Positions 16,001 through 25,174 of a DNA stretch of 29,168 nucleotides are shown here, piece by piece. This DNA comes from an uncultured Coprococcus sp. (GTDB lineage Bacteria; Bacillota_A; Clostridia; Lachnospirales; Lachnospiraceae). Every line of letters begins with the position of its first letter. Position 1 is the first letter of the stretch. The position numbers and the translations under genes were made by a program. Where the stretch lies: positions 1 through 29,168 of the forward strand of contig CAAGAB010000080.1 in NCBI GenBank assembly GCA_900767685.1, given 5' to 3'. A model generated the notes under the pieces. It made no database searches, had not been told where the DNA came from, and saw only the letters and a list, made by a program, of their open reading frames with translations.

Positions 16001-19000
16001 TGCCCTCTGAGGCCCATGTTCCGTTATTCTCAACATCTCCTTCGATGACAGCATTTGCTGTATGCTTAATTGATGCACCCTCAGCAACTTTGATCTTTGA
16101 ACCAGAAGTTACATTGAGGATATCGGTCTCAATGTTCTCATCAACAGTGTATGTACCGCCGAGAACAAGTTTATCATTGATCTTTAAGAAGAGTGAGCCA
16201 TTATGTGTCACCTGGAAATTCTCTGAAAGTCCTGTAACACTCGCAGTGGTATTGCCACTGACATCATTGAAATAAATATCATTTACCTCTCCGCTTGCAG
16301 CAAGAACGATCTTACCGCTCACAGCATCTTCCGTAGCCGATCTTACATTTATATTGCGAATCTTATTGTTCATATTACCGTATACAAATGCTTTTGAATT
16401 ATCATTTGAATTACCACAGCCTATATAACCTGACTTCAGCTCAGCATTCAGATCTCCAGCCACATTGGAACTGTTTACAAATGTATTTGTTCTTCCTGCA
16501 TACCAGTCACCATTCAGAGTGTAATTGACATCTCCTGACACAGGTGTCCTGTAAACTCCGTAGAAGAAAGCGTACGTGCTTCTATACAACTTTGTACCAT
16601 AGGCAAATGCCTCTCTTGTTCTCAACACACCTACCTCTGCATTTACATCTCCAGATACACTTCCTCCGCTTGTGACATACAATTCTTCCTTACCTGTGCT
16701 TGAATAATTGTTGTCCGCGTACATCATAGCTGTCTTTGTGAATGCAAAATTCATCGTCTGCACATCTGAATTATATGCACCATAGGCCTTCTTATATATC
16801 TTTCCGCCTTCTGCAATGAAATTCACCGCAGCAGCATGTACATTGTATGCGCCATATATTTCTGTTCTTACGGTGCCTCCCAGCATCTTTACAGTAACAT
16901 CACCCTCAACAGTTACATTTGCAGCTCCGGACTCGTTTGAACCTGCACCATACAGGGAACCTACCGTACCGCTTCTGAGAACTATTGATATATCGCCGGT
17001 ATACGCATTGTCTCCATCTGTATAACCATATATCTTGCACTTCGACAGGTCGTAACTTGTCTCACCGCCTATCTTAAGCGCTCTGTTGTTGTCTGCTATT
17101 CCGTCATGGTCTGCATCCATGTATATGGAAGACTTTGATGCATTTGACGGATCAGCTATTATCACAACTGAACACCCGGCAAGATTTATCTTACTTACGG
17201 ATGCGTCAGTTACCACTTTGTTGATATCGGACACTTCCGTGCCGGCAGCCTTTACTGTAAACTTCACGTTTACATCAACGGATGTTCCATTTCTTCCTGT
17301 CACAACAAATGTCACATCTGTCTCACCTGTTTCGGATGTCCTGCCTGTTATCTTGCCATCAGCAAGCACAAGACCCTCTGGGAGCTTTGAACCGCTCTTT
17401 ACTCTGTACTGCATATCTGTACCGTATGATGAAGTGGTGTCTCCTGTCACATCAAGTGCTGTGAGATCATATACAGGCTCCTCGGCTGTATAGCTTGTAT
17501 CTGCTACGATCACAGGATCAGCATATTTCTTTGTCACTGCGATCTGATCTGCCACGTAATCAGCAGTTGCGCTCATAACTGTATTTGCTGTTGCGACCAG
17601 CGCAGATCCCGAATCTCCCTTTATTGGATCTCCGCCATTTATCGATACATACACTGTATATCCCGGTACATCTGTATACTTTGCCGTGACTAAAGAATTG
17701 TTTCTTGCATATATCAGTCCCTCGTATTCCACTACCCTGCTCTGAGTTGGAATGGAAACCGAAGTTCCCTTCATATTCGTAGTACCGCGTTCAACATTGT
17801 AGTAGATTCCGGCCCACTCGCCTGCATCTACACCTTCTGCAAATTCTCCTGCCTTTACCCATGTTCCCTCATTTGAGAACTTATCTGAAGGGCACTTGAA
17901 TGTTCCTTTCTGATATACTTTTGCCCAGCTGTCTGATATCTTGACTTCATCTGTCTCAAACTCCGACTCTGCCCCAATGATAAGTACATTATTGTAACTT
18001 GTCATATACAGAGTATTTATCTTGACATCCCCATCAAACTGAGCAGATGAATTTCTTGAGAATGAAAGACCGCCGGCGGTAATCGCAGCCGTTGCTGTAA
18101 GCTTAGATTTTTCATACATTCTCAGATATCCTGTGAGCTCAAGCGGAGCCTCCACTGATGCTTCAGATTCATTGTCCAAATCAAAATCATTTGCAGCAAC
18201 CTTCTCTGTAACTGTATACTTCTTGTATATCATGATATTATCTTTTGCTGTTCTGAGAAGTGCTCCTGTGTATGTTGATGTACTTCCACTTACCAAACCA
18301 CCTGTGATCACAGCACCTGTGCAGTTCTCATAAGAGATCGTACCATCTACCTGGGTATTTACAATCGCATATACCTCACCCACATTACCGCCTTTGATAA
18401 CTACCGCAACAGCATCTCTTCCGCTGCAGCTCAGTTCTGAGTCAACCGCACCATATATCTTCTGCACGCTTCCTCCCAGCATAGTTATCTTTACGCTGCG
18501 CTTAAATTCGCTGTCATCAACTCCAACCACAGTGTATTCTGACAAATCTCCACTGAATAACGGTGTCTTGTTGTCAGCCTGTCCATCCTTGTTAGAATCG
18601 ATATAGATCTCTGTGATCACAGGACTTTCAGCCCCTGTTTCATCCGACGAAGCTTCCGCACTGTTCTCTGCAGCCTGCAATACAACTGATGTTCCATTCA
18701 GACTTATCTGTTTATTCTCTTCATCGACTGTTATACGTCCGTCTGTATTTTCCTGTATCTTCTGCTCTTTCGAAACAACAACATTCAGCGTGATCTGTGT
18801 CTTTGTTCCATTCTTTCCTGTTATATGGATTACTGCTTTCTTTCCATCCTCATATGCCGCTGTCGGTGTTCCAATTATAAGACCGCCATCAAGCACAAGC
18901 CCCTCCGGAAGTATATAATCCTTGTCCATCTCATAGGTTACTTTGCCCTCTTTGCCATCATTCAGGATCACAACATCCGACATATCATACAGTGGCTTTT

Positions 19001-21890
19001 CTGCTGTGTATTTCTGACCGAGCACAGCTGAAGGATCTGACACTGTCTTTGATGTCTTTATCTGCTTACCTTTTGTTGAGACTGTCACTATACATGGTTT
19101 TTTCGGCATGGCAAATGTATACTTGCCTGATGTCTCTGTCAGCTCATTATTCTGAGTCTCATCACTTCCCCTAAACACTACCTTTTCAAGTGTATATCCT
19201 CTCTTGATAACCGGTGTCAGCGTCAAGACTGAATCTACATATGCATACATAGTATCCTTATCAAGATAACAGGTGTAGCCAGGATTGCTCACTGTCACAG
19301 CCTTGTCATCACATACCAGAGTAACCGGGTAGTATACATGGGCATTTTCATACAGCGTTTCGTCTGCCACTATGCCCTCTTTCATATATACAGAACCGTA
19401 TGATGAATCATCTGTTCTCTTAAACGTTCCAGAGAATTTTCCCGAGTTAAGGATATTTGCACCAGCGGTGAAATATATCCCTTCCTGAGCACTTACTGTC
19501 ACTCCCTTGTTAATGACTGCATATACAGCAGATGTCGATTTTCTGCTGGAATAATTACCAAAGTAGATGTTATCAGCATTTACATCTTTATCTATAACTA
19601 CTTTATCGCCGCCATAGTATACATCTCCTCCATATGTGACAATTGAATCTCCATAACCGTTGTATGCAGGACATATGTAATATCCATCAGGGAGAATACA
19701 CTTCTCGTCAAATGCTACCCTTACTTTTCTGTTCTGATTCGCATTTACCTGAAAGCTTGCATTCTTCATACCTGTAAAGTCTGTATTCTCTATCTTGATG
19801 TCAGCAGAAAGCTGTATGGCTGAATCACTGCTTGAGCCATTGCCATACTCATTCAGAAGATATACCGTACTGCCGTTATATGTACTTTCAAAGCTGCTGT
19901 CCTTCAGAGTAACCGTTGTATTTATGCCACTTACTTTTCCACTGTAGCTGCCACCTGCAAGACCGCACGATGCATAATGGATATTGGACAGATCCGCAGT
20001 CAGATCACCGATAACCGAACAACTGCTCAGGAGATTAAACTCACCCTTTCCTGCATTGGTGTATGAGTCTACCACCGGATTGCCAGCCGCATCGACAATT
20101 GCCTTGTCATTTGCATACTGCATATTGACATCCAGATTCTTAGCACATGTACCTGAATATGCCACTGTACACAAGTTGCTGATGACATTCCTGATGTCAA
20201 CAGATGCATTTTCTGCAAATGTAGCTGTATTCAGCACGTACAGACTGTTCTTGAAAGCACTGTCTGTCAAAGTAAGATCAAAATCCCCAACAACCGTAGA
20301 TGAACTGCCATTTCCCCTCAGAATATATGCATTTTCTGCACTGCAGTTGGACACATCCATCTTGAGTTTTCCTGTTATGGCACCTGAAAAATCCAATCCA
20401 TACAGATAGTTATCTGACTTTATATTATCCAGGATCATGTGTGTCGAACCCATAGTCGAAACATAGTACACACCGTATGTGTAATATGAGCTGTTTGCAA
20501 TGTTCTTAAGCGTTATCACATTCGCATAGGCATCGGCTCCTTCCGGTGACGACTGTTCAAGCTTGGCTGAATAAATACCATACATAGAACTTGATACATT
20601 GATATTCTCTATATCGATATTTACCATGCCCTTCACGGTTCCACTGTTGAGTCCGTATACTGAAGCAAATTCAGCGCCCTGTCCATCTATATCTATATCT
20701 ACATCACCCAATATATCTGAATTTGAGGTTCCATAGACAGAAATGCCTTTTCCTTTTGCATTCTTTACTTCAAATTTAAGTTTTCCTGCAATATTTGCAC
20801 TATATGCCCCGTACATATTTGAATAACTGTCACTGCACTCTATGCCGTTTAATCTGATACTCACATCACCGGCTGCACTGGCACTGTTGCTCACACCATA
20901 CATCGCATTGAGTGTTGTGTTACTTATATCCACAGTAACACCACCCAGCGTATGAGCGCCATTGGTCACCGCATACACATATCCAAGCTTGGCATTCTTT
21001 GCCGTCAGGACAACATTGCCCTTCACCGCATAATCTTTGCCTGAGTATGTGCCATTTGTCGCAGCATACACATATCCACTGCCCTTGTCAGCCTTGAGCA
21101 TACTGTTCACTGTGAGGCTGCCATTGATGGTAGATGCATACACTCCGTACAGATAACCGACGTCAACCGTATTGTCCGTATACACGTCCACGCTTCCTGA
21201 GGCATATCCTACCTGAATACCGTACACTGTTCCAGCAAATGCATTGTCGGTTATATCAATGTCAATATCCCCATCCACCTTGCTCTGCAATGCACCTTGC
21301 AGCTGGGAAACATTGCAATCTCCAGATATGTTGATCTTCATGGATCCTACAGCCTCTGACGAATACAAACATGTCGCCGCAGAAACATTTGATCCCTTAT
21401 TCACAGTTATTGAAACTGCAGGATCTGAGTCGGTGTTCTCATATTCCATGGCGCCTTTGTAGACACCCCATACATTCCCAATGGATGCCCCGTCAACGGT
21501 GATGGAGATCGGAGTCTTAGTCTTTTCTCCATAAACGCCATATACCTGATATGGAAGTATATCTGTGCTGCCATCGATCTCAAATGCTTCCTCACCTTCA
21601 TCCAGAACTCCATCCCGATCCTTATCATTGTAGACATTGAGTCTCGGCTCCGAACTCGTAGAATTCAGCGATTGCCTGATTATGACAGAATTACCATTCA
21701 GATTGATTCCTTCTACACTTGTGGTCGAGCCTTCGTAATACCTGTACTCTATACCCTTTGACGGATCTGCCATGACAAGTGTACTGCCATCATCAGTCTC
21801 CTCCGCATAGACCGCCACACCCTGTGCCAGACACAGAGCCGTCGCCAGCGAAAGTACAGCTATACCTCCTCTTAGCTTTCTTTTTCTCAT
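13071..21890 (-). CDS. Giant secreted BspA-type leucine-rich-repeat protein
   Basis: This protein of about 2,939 residues is probably exported and cell-surface or released. A signal peptide (RKRKLRGG, then a hydrophobic stretch ending VAVYAEE) covers about residues 1-30. Three related modules follow, each with a calcium-loop-like segment (NDKDRDGVLDEGEE, DSNKDGQADN, DADHDGIADN) leading into beta-solenoid-like repeats with a recurring VYG or IYGA motif. Each module ends in an Ig-like domain with LPEGLVL...G. Around residue 2542 is a His/Cys domain (YHWKECSC...KCKVC), then BspA-type LRR_5 repeats (about 2755-2905). I see no LPXTG motif or C-terminal membrane anchor. The ATG at 21890 follows GGGAGGG by 6 bases. 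An adhesion role is inferred. Confidence 0.85.
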   Translation of the reverse strand: MRKRKLRGGIAVLSLATALCLAQGVAVYAEETDDGSTLVMADPSKGIEYRYYEGSTTSVEGINLNGNSVIIRQSLNSTSSEPRLNVYNDKDRDGVLDEGEEAFEIDGSTDILPYQVYGVYGEKTKTPISITVDGASIGNVWGVYKGAMEYENTDSDPAVSITVNKGSNVSAATCLYSSEAVGSMKINISGDCNVSQLQGALQSKVDGDIDIDITDNAFAGTVYGIQVGYASGSVDVYTDNTVDVGYLYGVYASTINGSLTVNSMLKADKGSGYVYAATNGTYSGKDYAVKGNVVLTAKNAKLGYVYAVTNGAHTLGGVTVDISNTTLNAMYGVSNSASAAGDVSIRLNGIECSDSYSNMYGAYSANIAGKLKFEVKNAKGKGISVYGTSNSDILGDVDIDIDGQGAEFASVYGLNSGTVKGMVNIDIENINVSSSMYGIYSAKLEQSSPEGADAYANVITLKNIANSSYYTYGVYYVSTMGSTHMILDNIKSDNYLYGLDFSGAITGKLKMDVSNCSAENAYILRGNGSSSTVVGDFDLTLTDSAFKNSLYVLNTATFAENASVDIRNVISNLCTVAYSGTCAKNLDVNMQYANDKAIVDAAGNPVVDSYTNAGKGEFNLLSSCSVIGDLTADLSNIHYASCGLAGGSYSGKVSGINTTVTLKDSSFESTYNGSTVYLLNEYGNGSSSDSAIQLSADIKIENTDFTGMKNASFQVNANQNRKVRVAFDEKCILPDGYYICPAYNGYGDSIVTYGGDVYYGGDKVVIDKDVNADNIYFGNYSSRKSTSAVYAVINKGVTVSAQEGIYFTAGANILNSGKFSGTFKRTDDSSYGSVYMKEGIVADETLYENAHVYYPVTLVCDDKAVTVSNPGYTCYLDKDTMYAYVDSVLTLTPVIKRGYTLEKVVFRGSDETQNNELTETSGKYTFAMPKKPCIVTVSTKGKQIKTSKTVSDPSAVLGQKYTAEKPLYDMSDVVILNDGKEGKVTYEMDKDYILPEGLVLDGGLIIGTPTAAYEDGKKAVIHITGKNGTKTQITLNVVVSKEQKIQENTDGRITVDEENKQISLNGTSVVLQAAENSAEASSDETGAESPVITEIYIDSNKDGQADNKTPLFSGDLSEYTVVGVDDSEFKRSVKITMLGGSVQKIYGAVDSELSCSGRDAVAVVIKGGNVGEVYAIVNTQVDGTISYENCTGAVITGGLVSGSTSTYTGALLRTAKDNIMIYKKYTVTEKVAANDFDLDNESEASVEAPLELTGYLRMYEKSKLTATAAITAGGLSFSRNSSAQFDGDVKINTLYMTSYNNVLIIGAESEFETDEVKISDSWAKVYQKGTFKCPSDKFSNEGTWVKAGEFAEGVDAGEWAGIYYNVERGTTNMKGTSVSIPTQSRVVEYEGLIYARNNSLVTAKYTDVPGYTVYVSINGGDPIKGDSGSALVATANTVMSATADYVADQIAVTKKYADPVIVADTSYTAEEPVYDLTALDVTGDTTSSYGTDMQYRVKSGSKLPEGLVLADGKITGRTSETGETDVTFVVTGRNGTSVDVNVKFTVKAAGTEVSDINKVVTDASVSKINLAGCSVVIIADPSNASKSSIYMDADHDGIADNNRALKIGGETSYDLSKCKIYGYTDGDNAYTGDISIVLRSGTVGSLYGAGSNESGAANVTVEGDVTVKMLGGTVRTEIYGAYNVHAAAVNFIAEGGKIYKKAYGAYNSDVQTMNFAFTKTAMMYADNNYSSTGKEELYVTSGGSVSGDVNAEVGVLRTREAFAYGTKLYRSTYAFFYGVYRTPVSGDVNYTLNGDWYAGRTNTFVNSSNVAGDLNAELKSGYIGCGNSNDNSKAFVYGNMNNKIRNINVRSATEDAVSGKIVLAASGEVNDIYFNDVSGNTTASVTGLSENFQVTHNGSLFLKINDKLVLGGTYTVDENIETDILNVTSGSKIKVAEGASIKHTANAVIEGDVENNGTWASEGNVYVEGTFVNNGIWNTKKYMYVGDSSASSISGKVDNYGTVTTVSNRSYSTRINASSMFINREDATFTFGDMVNSGTIVNYGSLEETYYNSFSDIGKVLTTTIPNFKYVLKNYSSVYYKVDAEYPAYCFKGEDAKISIAATNTNYQKTSGIDGDTNVYIAGNMDFYVTVDGEPIDGMKIDSVVYGSAQNEATSSNNVKWRGTVAYEPTHAVINMAKQEATNITLAKTEDKITAQVGVATSKYAPLYDLTKIEVQNDENVENGYVAYSLAKGQALPDGLAMSGGKIYGTPVKASDKAQTVKIIVRGQNQTTAEFMLTIEKIEKGIPTLAASKAGTAYAGKTLADVALPKSAFGVYSWADSTQLVGKAGSEDNYDAYFVPKDTVNYDWSKLDTASGTYEQLEDGSVRISVKLAVYVRKQDPVYTVPEGVTAIYGETVGKAVIPEAEGGMFIWENADESVGDVGTKKFLATFVPSDEDVYERAEHIEITVEVKPAEAKFTQAIDKLTAKENDTLADIVLPEAENGIYTWYTDRTTKAEDGGTYKLCFKPADITNYDWSGVEGWNRAYRGVVFQVKVEIVKEHVHDYGDAYKSNATYHWKECSCKDIQNKAKHTFDSGSIKTSPTDTAAGSKVYKCKVCGYVKTVPIPALGKDITNPKYKIKVSGLDPQKYTGRAITLKNLKVTSGRTVLRKGTDYTVAYSNNKKHGTAKVTINGIRKYRGTITKSFQIKIVRNSVFAVKQPKTNIVYKYKITNADLNGKGTVGLIGTTVAKSNGKFKTLKISDTVTIDGVKFKVTAIGSKAFKDYKSIVKVAGGANVVSVGTYAFSGCTALKTIPAFKNVTAIGGYAFYKCKSLTAMPVNNKLKTIGKAAFYGCTSLKTLTVGGKVTTIGESAFGGCSKMTAVSIGANVKTIGASAFSGCKSLATVKVGSAKLKTVSKNAFKGTKSKITFKIPKKYYKSYMAKIKAKGVAAPKNAIYKKY

Positions 21891-21965
21891 CAATTACCCT
21901 CCCTGATAAAACTTTTATGACCCTTCGTGATACATATGCGTGCTATATTTTGTGCACTATGACAC

Positions 21966-22057
21966 AAAAAGTCCTGTGAATATGTAAATTTTTGCCACTT
22001 TAACCATTCTATCACAGCAAAGTTGCAAATACTATCACCAAATTCACAAGACTTTTT
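21966..22057. repeat. Inverted repeat upstream of the giant gene
   Basis: AAAAAGTCCTGTGAAT (21966-21981) is inverted as ATTCACAAGACTTTTT (22042-22057), 15 of 16 matching, 60 bases apart. The pair lies between the membrane protein gene and the giant gene, in the region where the latter's promoter should be. No firm -35/-10 pair was recognised. It may be a regulator site or a long-range RNA stem. Confidence 0.6.
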
Positions 22058-22068
22058 TATGCATATTT

Positions 22069-23202
22069 CTATTTTATATTCAATTTTATATCTAATTTCA
22101 TACATTCCAGATATGTGTCCGTATCCATCACGTCAGAATTGGTATATGAATGAGCTGATATGGTATATATCTGCCCTTCTCCAATATCGCAGTACGCTTT
22201 GAAGTTATATTCAACGATCACACTTCCATCATCACACCAGTTCTGTGTAAAATAGCTGTAATAATAAAATACCCTTCCATCCATCTCCTTGCTTCCACAG
22301 TCCTGAGGCATGGCGTGGTCACTCTTCGCATAGGAATCGACATACTCTTTCAACGATTCATCATCCGTAAGCAACGCTGAATAATCTTTTATAGCTATGT
22401 ATAAATATGTTTTTCCAGAATCCGACTCATAATATGCTGAGTCCGGATCTGAATCATCTTTTCTCAAATACCCATACGGAAGTCCATACTGAACAGTACG
22501 GCATGCACTGGTAAGGGTGTCACTGTCTGCATAATTTTCCTTGTTCTTCAGCGCAGTTGCAGAATAAATGATCTTGCCCGTATCGTCATCCGGCTCATCA
22601 GTCGACTCACCAGCATCCATCAGCTCCTGTATCCATGCAGATGACTTATCATACATCGCTTTTCGTTCCGCCTCTGTCATATCATCCATATCTTTATTGT
22701 AATTTATACAGATAAACAATCTGTCACCTTTATAATCAGGTGTAAGGAATATCTGCATATACTCACTGTAGTCTGTTGTCTCATCATCAGACTGCTGCCT
22801 TAGCGCATATTTTATGTAATCTCTGTCCGCGGAATTATACTTTTCAGGATCTGAGTCAACCTCAAACCCGGCTGATCTGCCGGCATCCATCCTCTCATCT
22901 TTCGTGTCCCAGAAATCATCCAGAGTCTTTTCCTGATGCAACACCTGTATCCGATGGCCTGTATCAGTATCCAGAAATACACCGTTTTCTGTAACCATAA
23001 CCAACTCATACTGACCACAGGAAAACTTTATCCCATCGTATACTACATACTCTTCACTCTCATCTGTTTCTCCATACCTTGTAACATCTCCCGCACCATG
23101 TCCCCAGGTTATCACACCCATGAACCACAGTGCTGTGATGACGACCAGCACGATTCCTGCGATCACACATGAGATCCGTATATATTTTCTCCTGCTATCC
23201 AC
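22069..23202 (-). CDS. Membrane-anchored protein of unknown function
   Basis: This 377-residue protein has a short basic N-terminus, one membrane segment (about 9-31) and a long acidic Tyr/Asp-rich extracellular region with no family that I recognise. The start is GTG at 23202, whose G is the last base of the upstream TAG stop (TAGTG overlap), with AGAAGG just before it. It is therefore translationally coupled to the XRE regulator gene. The pair may work as a membrane-linked sensor and regulator, which is inferred from the coupling only. Confidence 0.8.
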   Translation of the reverse strand: MDSRRKYIRISCVIAGIVLVVITALWFMGVITWGHGAGDVTRYGETDESEEYVVYDGIKFSCGQYELVMVTENGVFLDTDTGHRIQVLHQEKTLDDFWDTKDERMDAGRSAGFEVDSDPEKYNSADRDYIKYALRQQSDDETTDYSEYMQIFLTPDYKGDRLFICINYNKDMDDMTEAERKAMYDKSSAWIQELMDAGESTDEPDDDTGKIIYSATALKNKENYADSDTLTSACRTVQYGLPYGYLRKDDSDPDSAYYESDSGKTYLYIAIKDYSALLTDDESLKEYVDSYAKSDHAMPQDCGSKEMDGRVFYYYSYFTQNWCDDGSVIVEYNFKAYCDIGEGQIYTISAHSYTNSDVMDTDTYLECMKLDIKLNIK

Positions 23203-24053
23203 TATACCTTCTCCTGTATATCACTAATTGCTCTCTCTATATCCCTCTGATGTTCCTTTGTCAGCTCTATTCTCAGAGAAATAAACATTGCCAGAAATAT
23301 AAGTGCCAGAACGCACGGTATCACAAATGTACTTATGTCATGATCCACATTTGCCAGTTCGCCATCGTCATCTATATATCCGGGCAGAGTGTCCCCAGCT
23401 CTGATTCCCTTTGCATCTATCCACATCAGCCTGTGTTTGTCGTCAAGATCGTCATTCAGATATGACACATCAGCCAATGTGTACTGTGCATGGACCTTGT
23501 CCACATGCATCAAGACTTCATCACTGTGCTTCCATGCATTCTGAAGTATAATGACAAAGCTTACCACAATACAGAACACAGCCAGAGCCGCAGCTGCATA
23601 CATAACCACACGCATCCCACCATGACTGCCAATTCTTACTGTATGCTTCTTGCTATCACTGCTTTTCTTATCACTGCCTTTCTTGTCACTGCCTTCCTTG
23701 TCACTGCCTTTCTCGTCACTACCTTTCTCGTCACTGATCTCAGATTCTATATTGTCAGTTACAGTCTGGTTGTCACCCACATCTGACACATTTACCGGGT
23801 CATTGGGAATCTCCACTCTCTGCTCTGCTTCCATCACAGGTTCCTCATCCTGTTCAACACCATTTACAAGTTCATCCAGACTCAGGTCGAACATTCCGCA
23901 TATCTCCTCCAGTTTGTCAAGGTCAGGATATGCTTTGTCAAGTTCCCACTTGGACACTGCCTGTCTGCTGACGCCTATCTTATTGGCAAATTCCTCTTGG
24001 CTCATGTTCATTTTCTTTCTGTATTCCAGTATTCTGCTTCCTATCTGTACCAT
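23202..24053 (-). CDS. Membrane-bound XRE-family transcriptional regulator
   Basis: This 283-residue protein has an N-terminal Cro/CI-type helix-turn-helix (about 7-62; MSQEEFANKIGVSRQAVSKWE is the HTH core). An acidic linker follows, then a repetitive GSDKK/GSDEK tract (about 110-133) and two membrane segments (about 149-171 and 240-262). DNA-binding domain, linker and membrane segments in one chain are common in Firmicute XRE proteins. ATG 24053 has AGGAG nine bases upstream. It is the first gene of a two-gene unit with the membrane protein. Its targets are unknown; the giant surface gene downstream is one candidate. Confidence 0.88.
   Translation of the reverse strand: MVQIGSRILEYRKKMNMSQEEFANKIGVSRQAVSKWELDKAYPDLDKLEEICGMFDLSLDELVNGVEQDEEPVMEAEQRVEIPNDPVNVSDVGDNQTVTDNIESEISDEKGSDEKGSDKEGSDKKGSDKKSSDSKKHTVRIGSHGGMRVVMYAAAALAVFCIVVSFVIILQNAWKHSDEVLMHVDKVHAQYTLADVSYLNDDLDDKHRLMWIDAKGIRAGDTLPGYIDDDGELANVDHDISTFVIPCVLALIFLAMFISLRIELTKEHQRDIERAISDIQEKV
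23657..23731 (-). repeat. Five 15-bp tandem repeats in the regulator gene
   Basis: Five units of CACTGCCTTTCTTGT (plus strand) with a few substitutions encode GSD-K/E-K/E pentapeptides in the linker between the DNA-binding domain and the membrane. Copy-number change would alter linker length while keeping the frame. Confidence 0.88.
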
Positions 24054-24129
24054 CTGGCATATCTCCTACAATATCACTCTACAATATATAGTATTTGCAC
24101 ACCTACGCTCACGGCGCACACATAAATTA

Positions 24130-24159
24130 AGTATATCACTTTGCGCTAACTCTGGGCAA
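24130..24159 (-). promoter_or_regulatory. Probable promoter of the regulator operon
   Basis: On the minus strand, TTGCCC (24159-24154), 18 bases and TATACT (24135-24130) precede the regulator start by about 75 bases. Confidence 0.5.
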
Positions 24160-24185
24160 CACGTTTTACGAGTTGCTATAGTATA

Positions 24186-24244
24186 TTAAAACAGCCCTAT
24201 GCAGGCGATATACAAAGAATATATCTGTCCCGCACAGGGCTGTT
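24186..24244 (-). terminator. Terminator of the zinc peptidase gene
   Basis: AACAGCCCT and AGGGCTGTT (24190-24198 and 24236-24244) form a 9-bp outer stem with an inner GATATA/TATATC stem. On the minus strand it is followed by TTTTAATAT. It lies 14 bases after the peptidase stop codon. Confidence 0.82.
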
Positions 24245-24257
24245 ATTTTGATATTAT

Positions 24258-24965
24258 TTAGTTATCATCTCTGCTATTTCGAAGTATTACAAGTCGTAAC
24301 AACTGAAGTGATACTGATACCATAGCTGCAACATACGTCATAGCTGCCGCCTTGAGTACACTCTTTGCGCCCTTCAGCTCATCCGGCGCAAGATAACCAC
24401 TATCTCTTATTATCTGGATCGCTCTCCTTGATGCGTTGAACTCAACCGGAAGTGTCACTAACTGCAGTATCACCACCAGCGAGAATAACAGAATTCCAAT
24501 TGTCATACAGAAATCCAGTCTAGGTATGATAAGCCCGATCAGAACCAGAGGCCAGGCAAATGATGAACCAATATTCGCCGCCGGTATGATCGCCGATCTG
24601 ACAGTCAGCGGTACATAATGTCTTGCATGCTGTATCGCGTGACCACACTCATGTGCCGCAACTCCTATGGCCGCTATCGACCTGGAACCATATACCTTAT
24701 CAGACAGGTTGAGGGTATGTTCCCTCGGATTGTAGTTATCCGTGAGATCTCCCGGTATATGATGTATCGACACATCGGTTATCCCCGCATTTCTCAGTAT
24801 CATATAAGCCACCTGATCCGCTGTATATCCAGACCTCGATATCACTCTCTCATACTTCTTGTAAGTCGTCTTGACCTGTGCAGATGCTATAAAACACACC
24901 ACCACGCCTATGAGTACCAATATATATGTCGGATCGAAATAAAAACCAAAATATGGCATATCCAT
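24258..24965 (-). CDS. YugP-type membrane zinc metallopeptidase
   Basis: This protein of about 235 residues has an N-terminal membrane segment (about 12-30), the zinc-site motif HECGH (about 105-109) within AAHECGHAIQHA, and further membrane segments in the C-terminal half. This is the layout of the YugP/zinc-dependent neutral peptidase family found in many Firmicutes; its substrates are not known. ATG 24965 fits the AAAGGA site; GTG 24968 and ATG 24959 are alternatives. It is a single-gene unit with its own promoter and terminator. Confidence 0.9.
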   Translation of the reverse strand: MDMPYFGFYFDPTYILVLIGVVVCFIASAQVKTTYKKYERVISRSGYTADQVAYMILRNAGITDVSIHHIPGDLTDNYNPREHTLNLSDKVYGSRSIAAIGVAAHECGHAIQHARHYVPLTVRSAIIPAANIGSSFAWPLVLIGLIIPRLDFCMTIGILLFSLVVILQLVTLPVEFNASRRAIQIIRDSGYLAPDELKGAKSVLKAAAMTYVAAMVSVSLQLLRLVILRNSRDDN

Positions 24966-25008
24966 CACCTTTTCCTTTCATGTATTTGTTATCTTTTTCG
25001 TTTACACT

Positions 25009-25037
25009 ATCCTATATTATATGCCACTTCCCGTCAA
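25009..25037 (-). promoter_or_regulatory. Zinc peptidase promoter
   Basis: TTGACG (25037-25032 on the minus strand), 17 bases and TAGGAT (25014-25009) lie about 40 bases before the peptidase start. Confidence 0.6.
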
Positions 25038-25100
25038 CATATATGGACAATACTTCATGTAAATTTCATTTTTAGAGATACCGATAATTATATCATCACG

Positions 25101-25163
25101 CAGAACCCTATGGCTGGTGCTGCAGTTACAACCGCCGCTTCTATAAAAGCTGCCAATTATTCA
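25101..25163 (+). pseudogene. Decayed 3' fragment of a GGGtGRT-type gene
   Basis: In the plus-strand frame this stretch reads QNPMAGAAVTTAASIKAAN, resembling the C-terminus of the GGGtGRT protein at the right end of the window (NNPMVGATVAVAVSVEEAAN). At DNA level 25104-25127 matches the minus strand of 28872-28849 at 22 of 24 bases. It has no start and no ribosome site. It lies just after the endolysin gene in opposite orientation, and appears to be a relic of duplication or rearrangement. Confidence 0.55.
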
Positions 25164-25174
25164 CTGAATTTATG

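Noticed and set aside
13162..21637. Many open frames antisense to the giant gene
   Set aside because: They mirror the codon pattern of the giant gene, have no ribosome sites and no recognisable domains.
24190..24244. Riboswitch or small RNA
   Set aside because: A stem followed by T-rich sequence directly after a stop codon is explained by a terminator.
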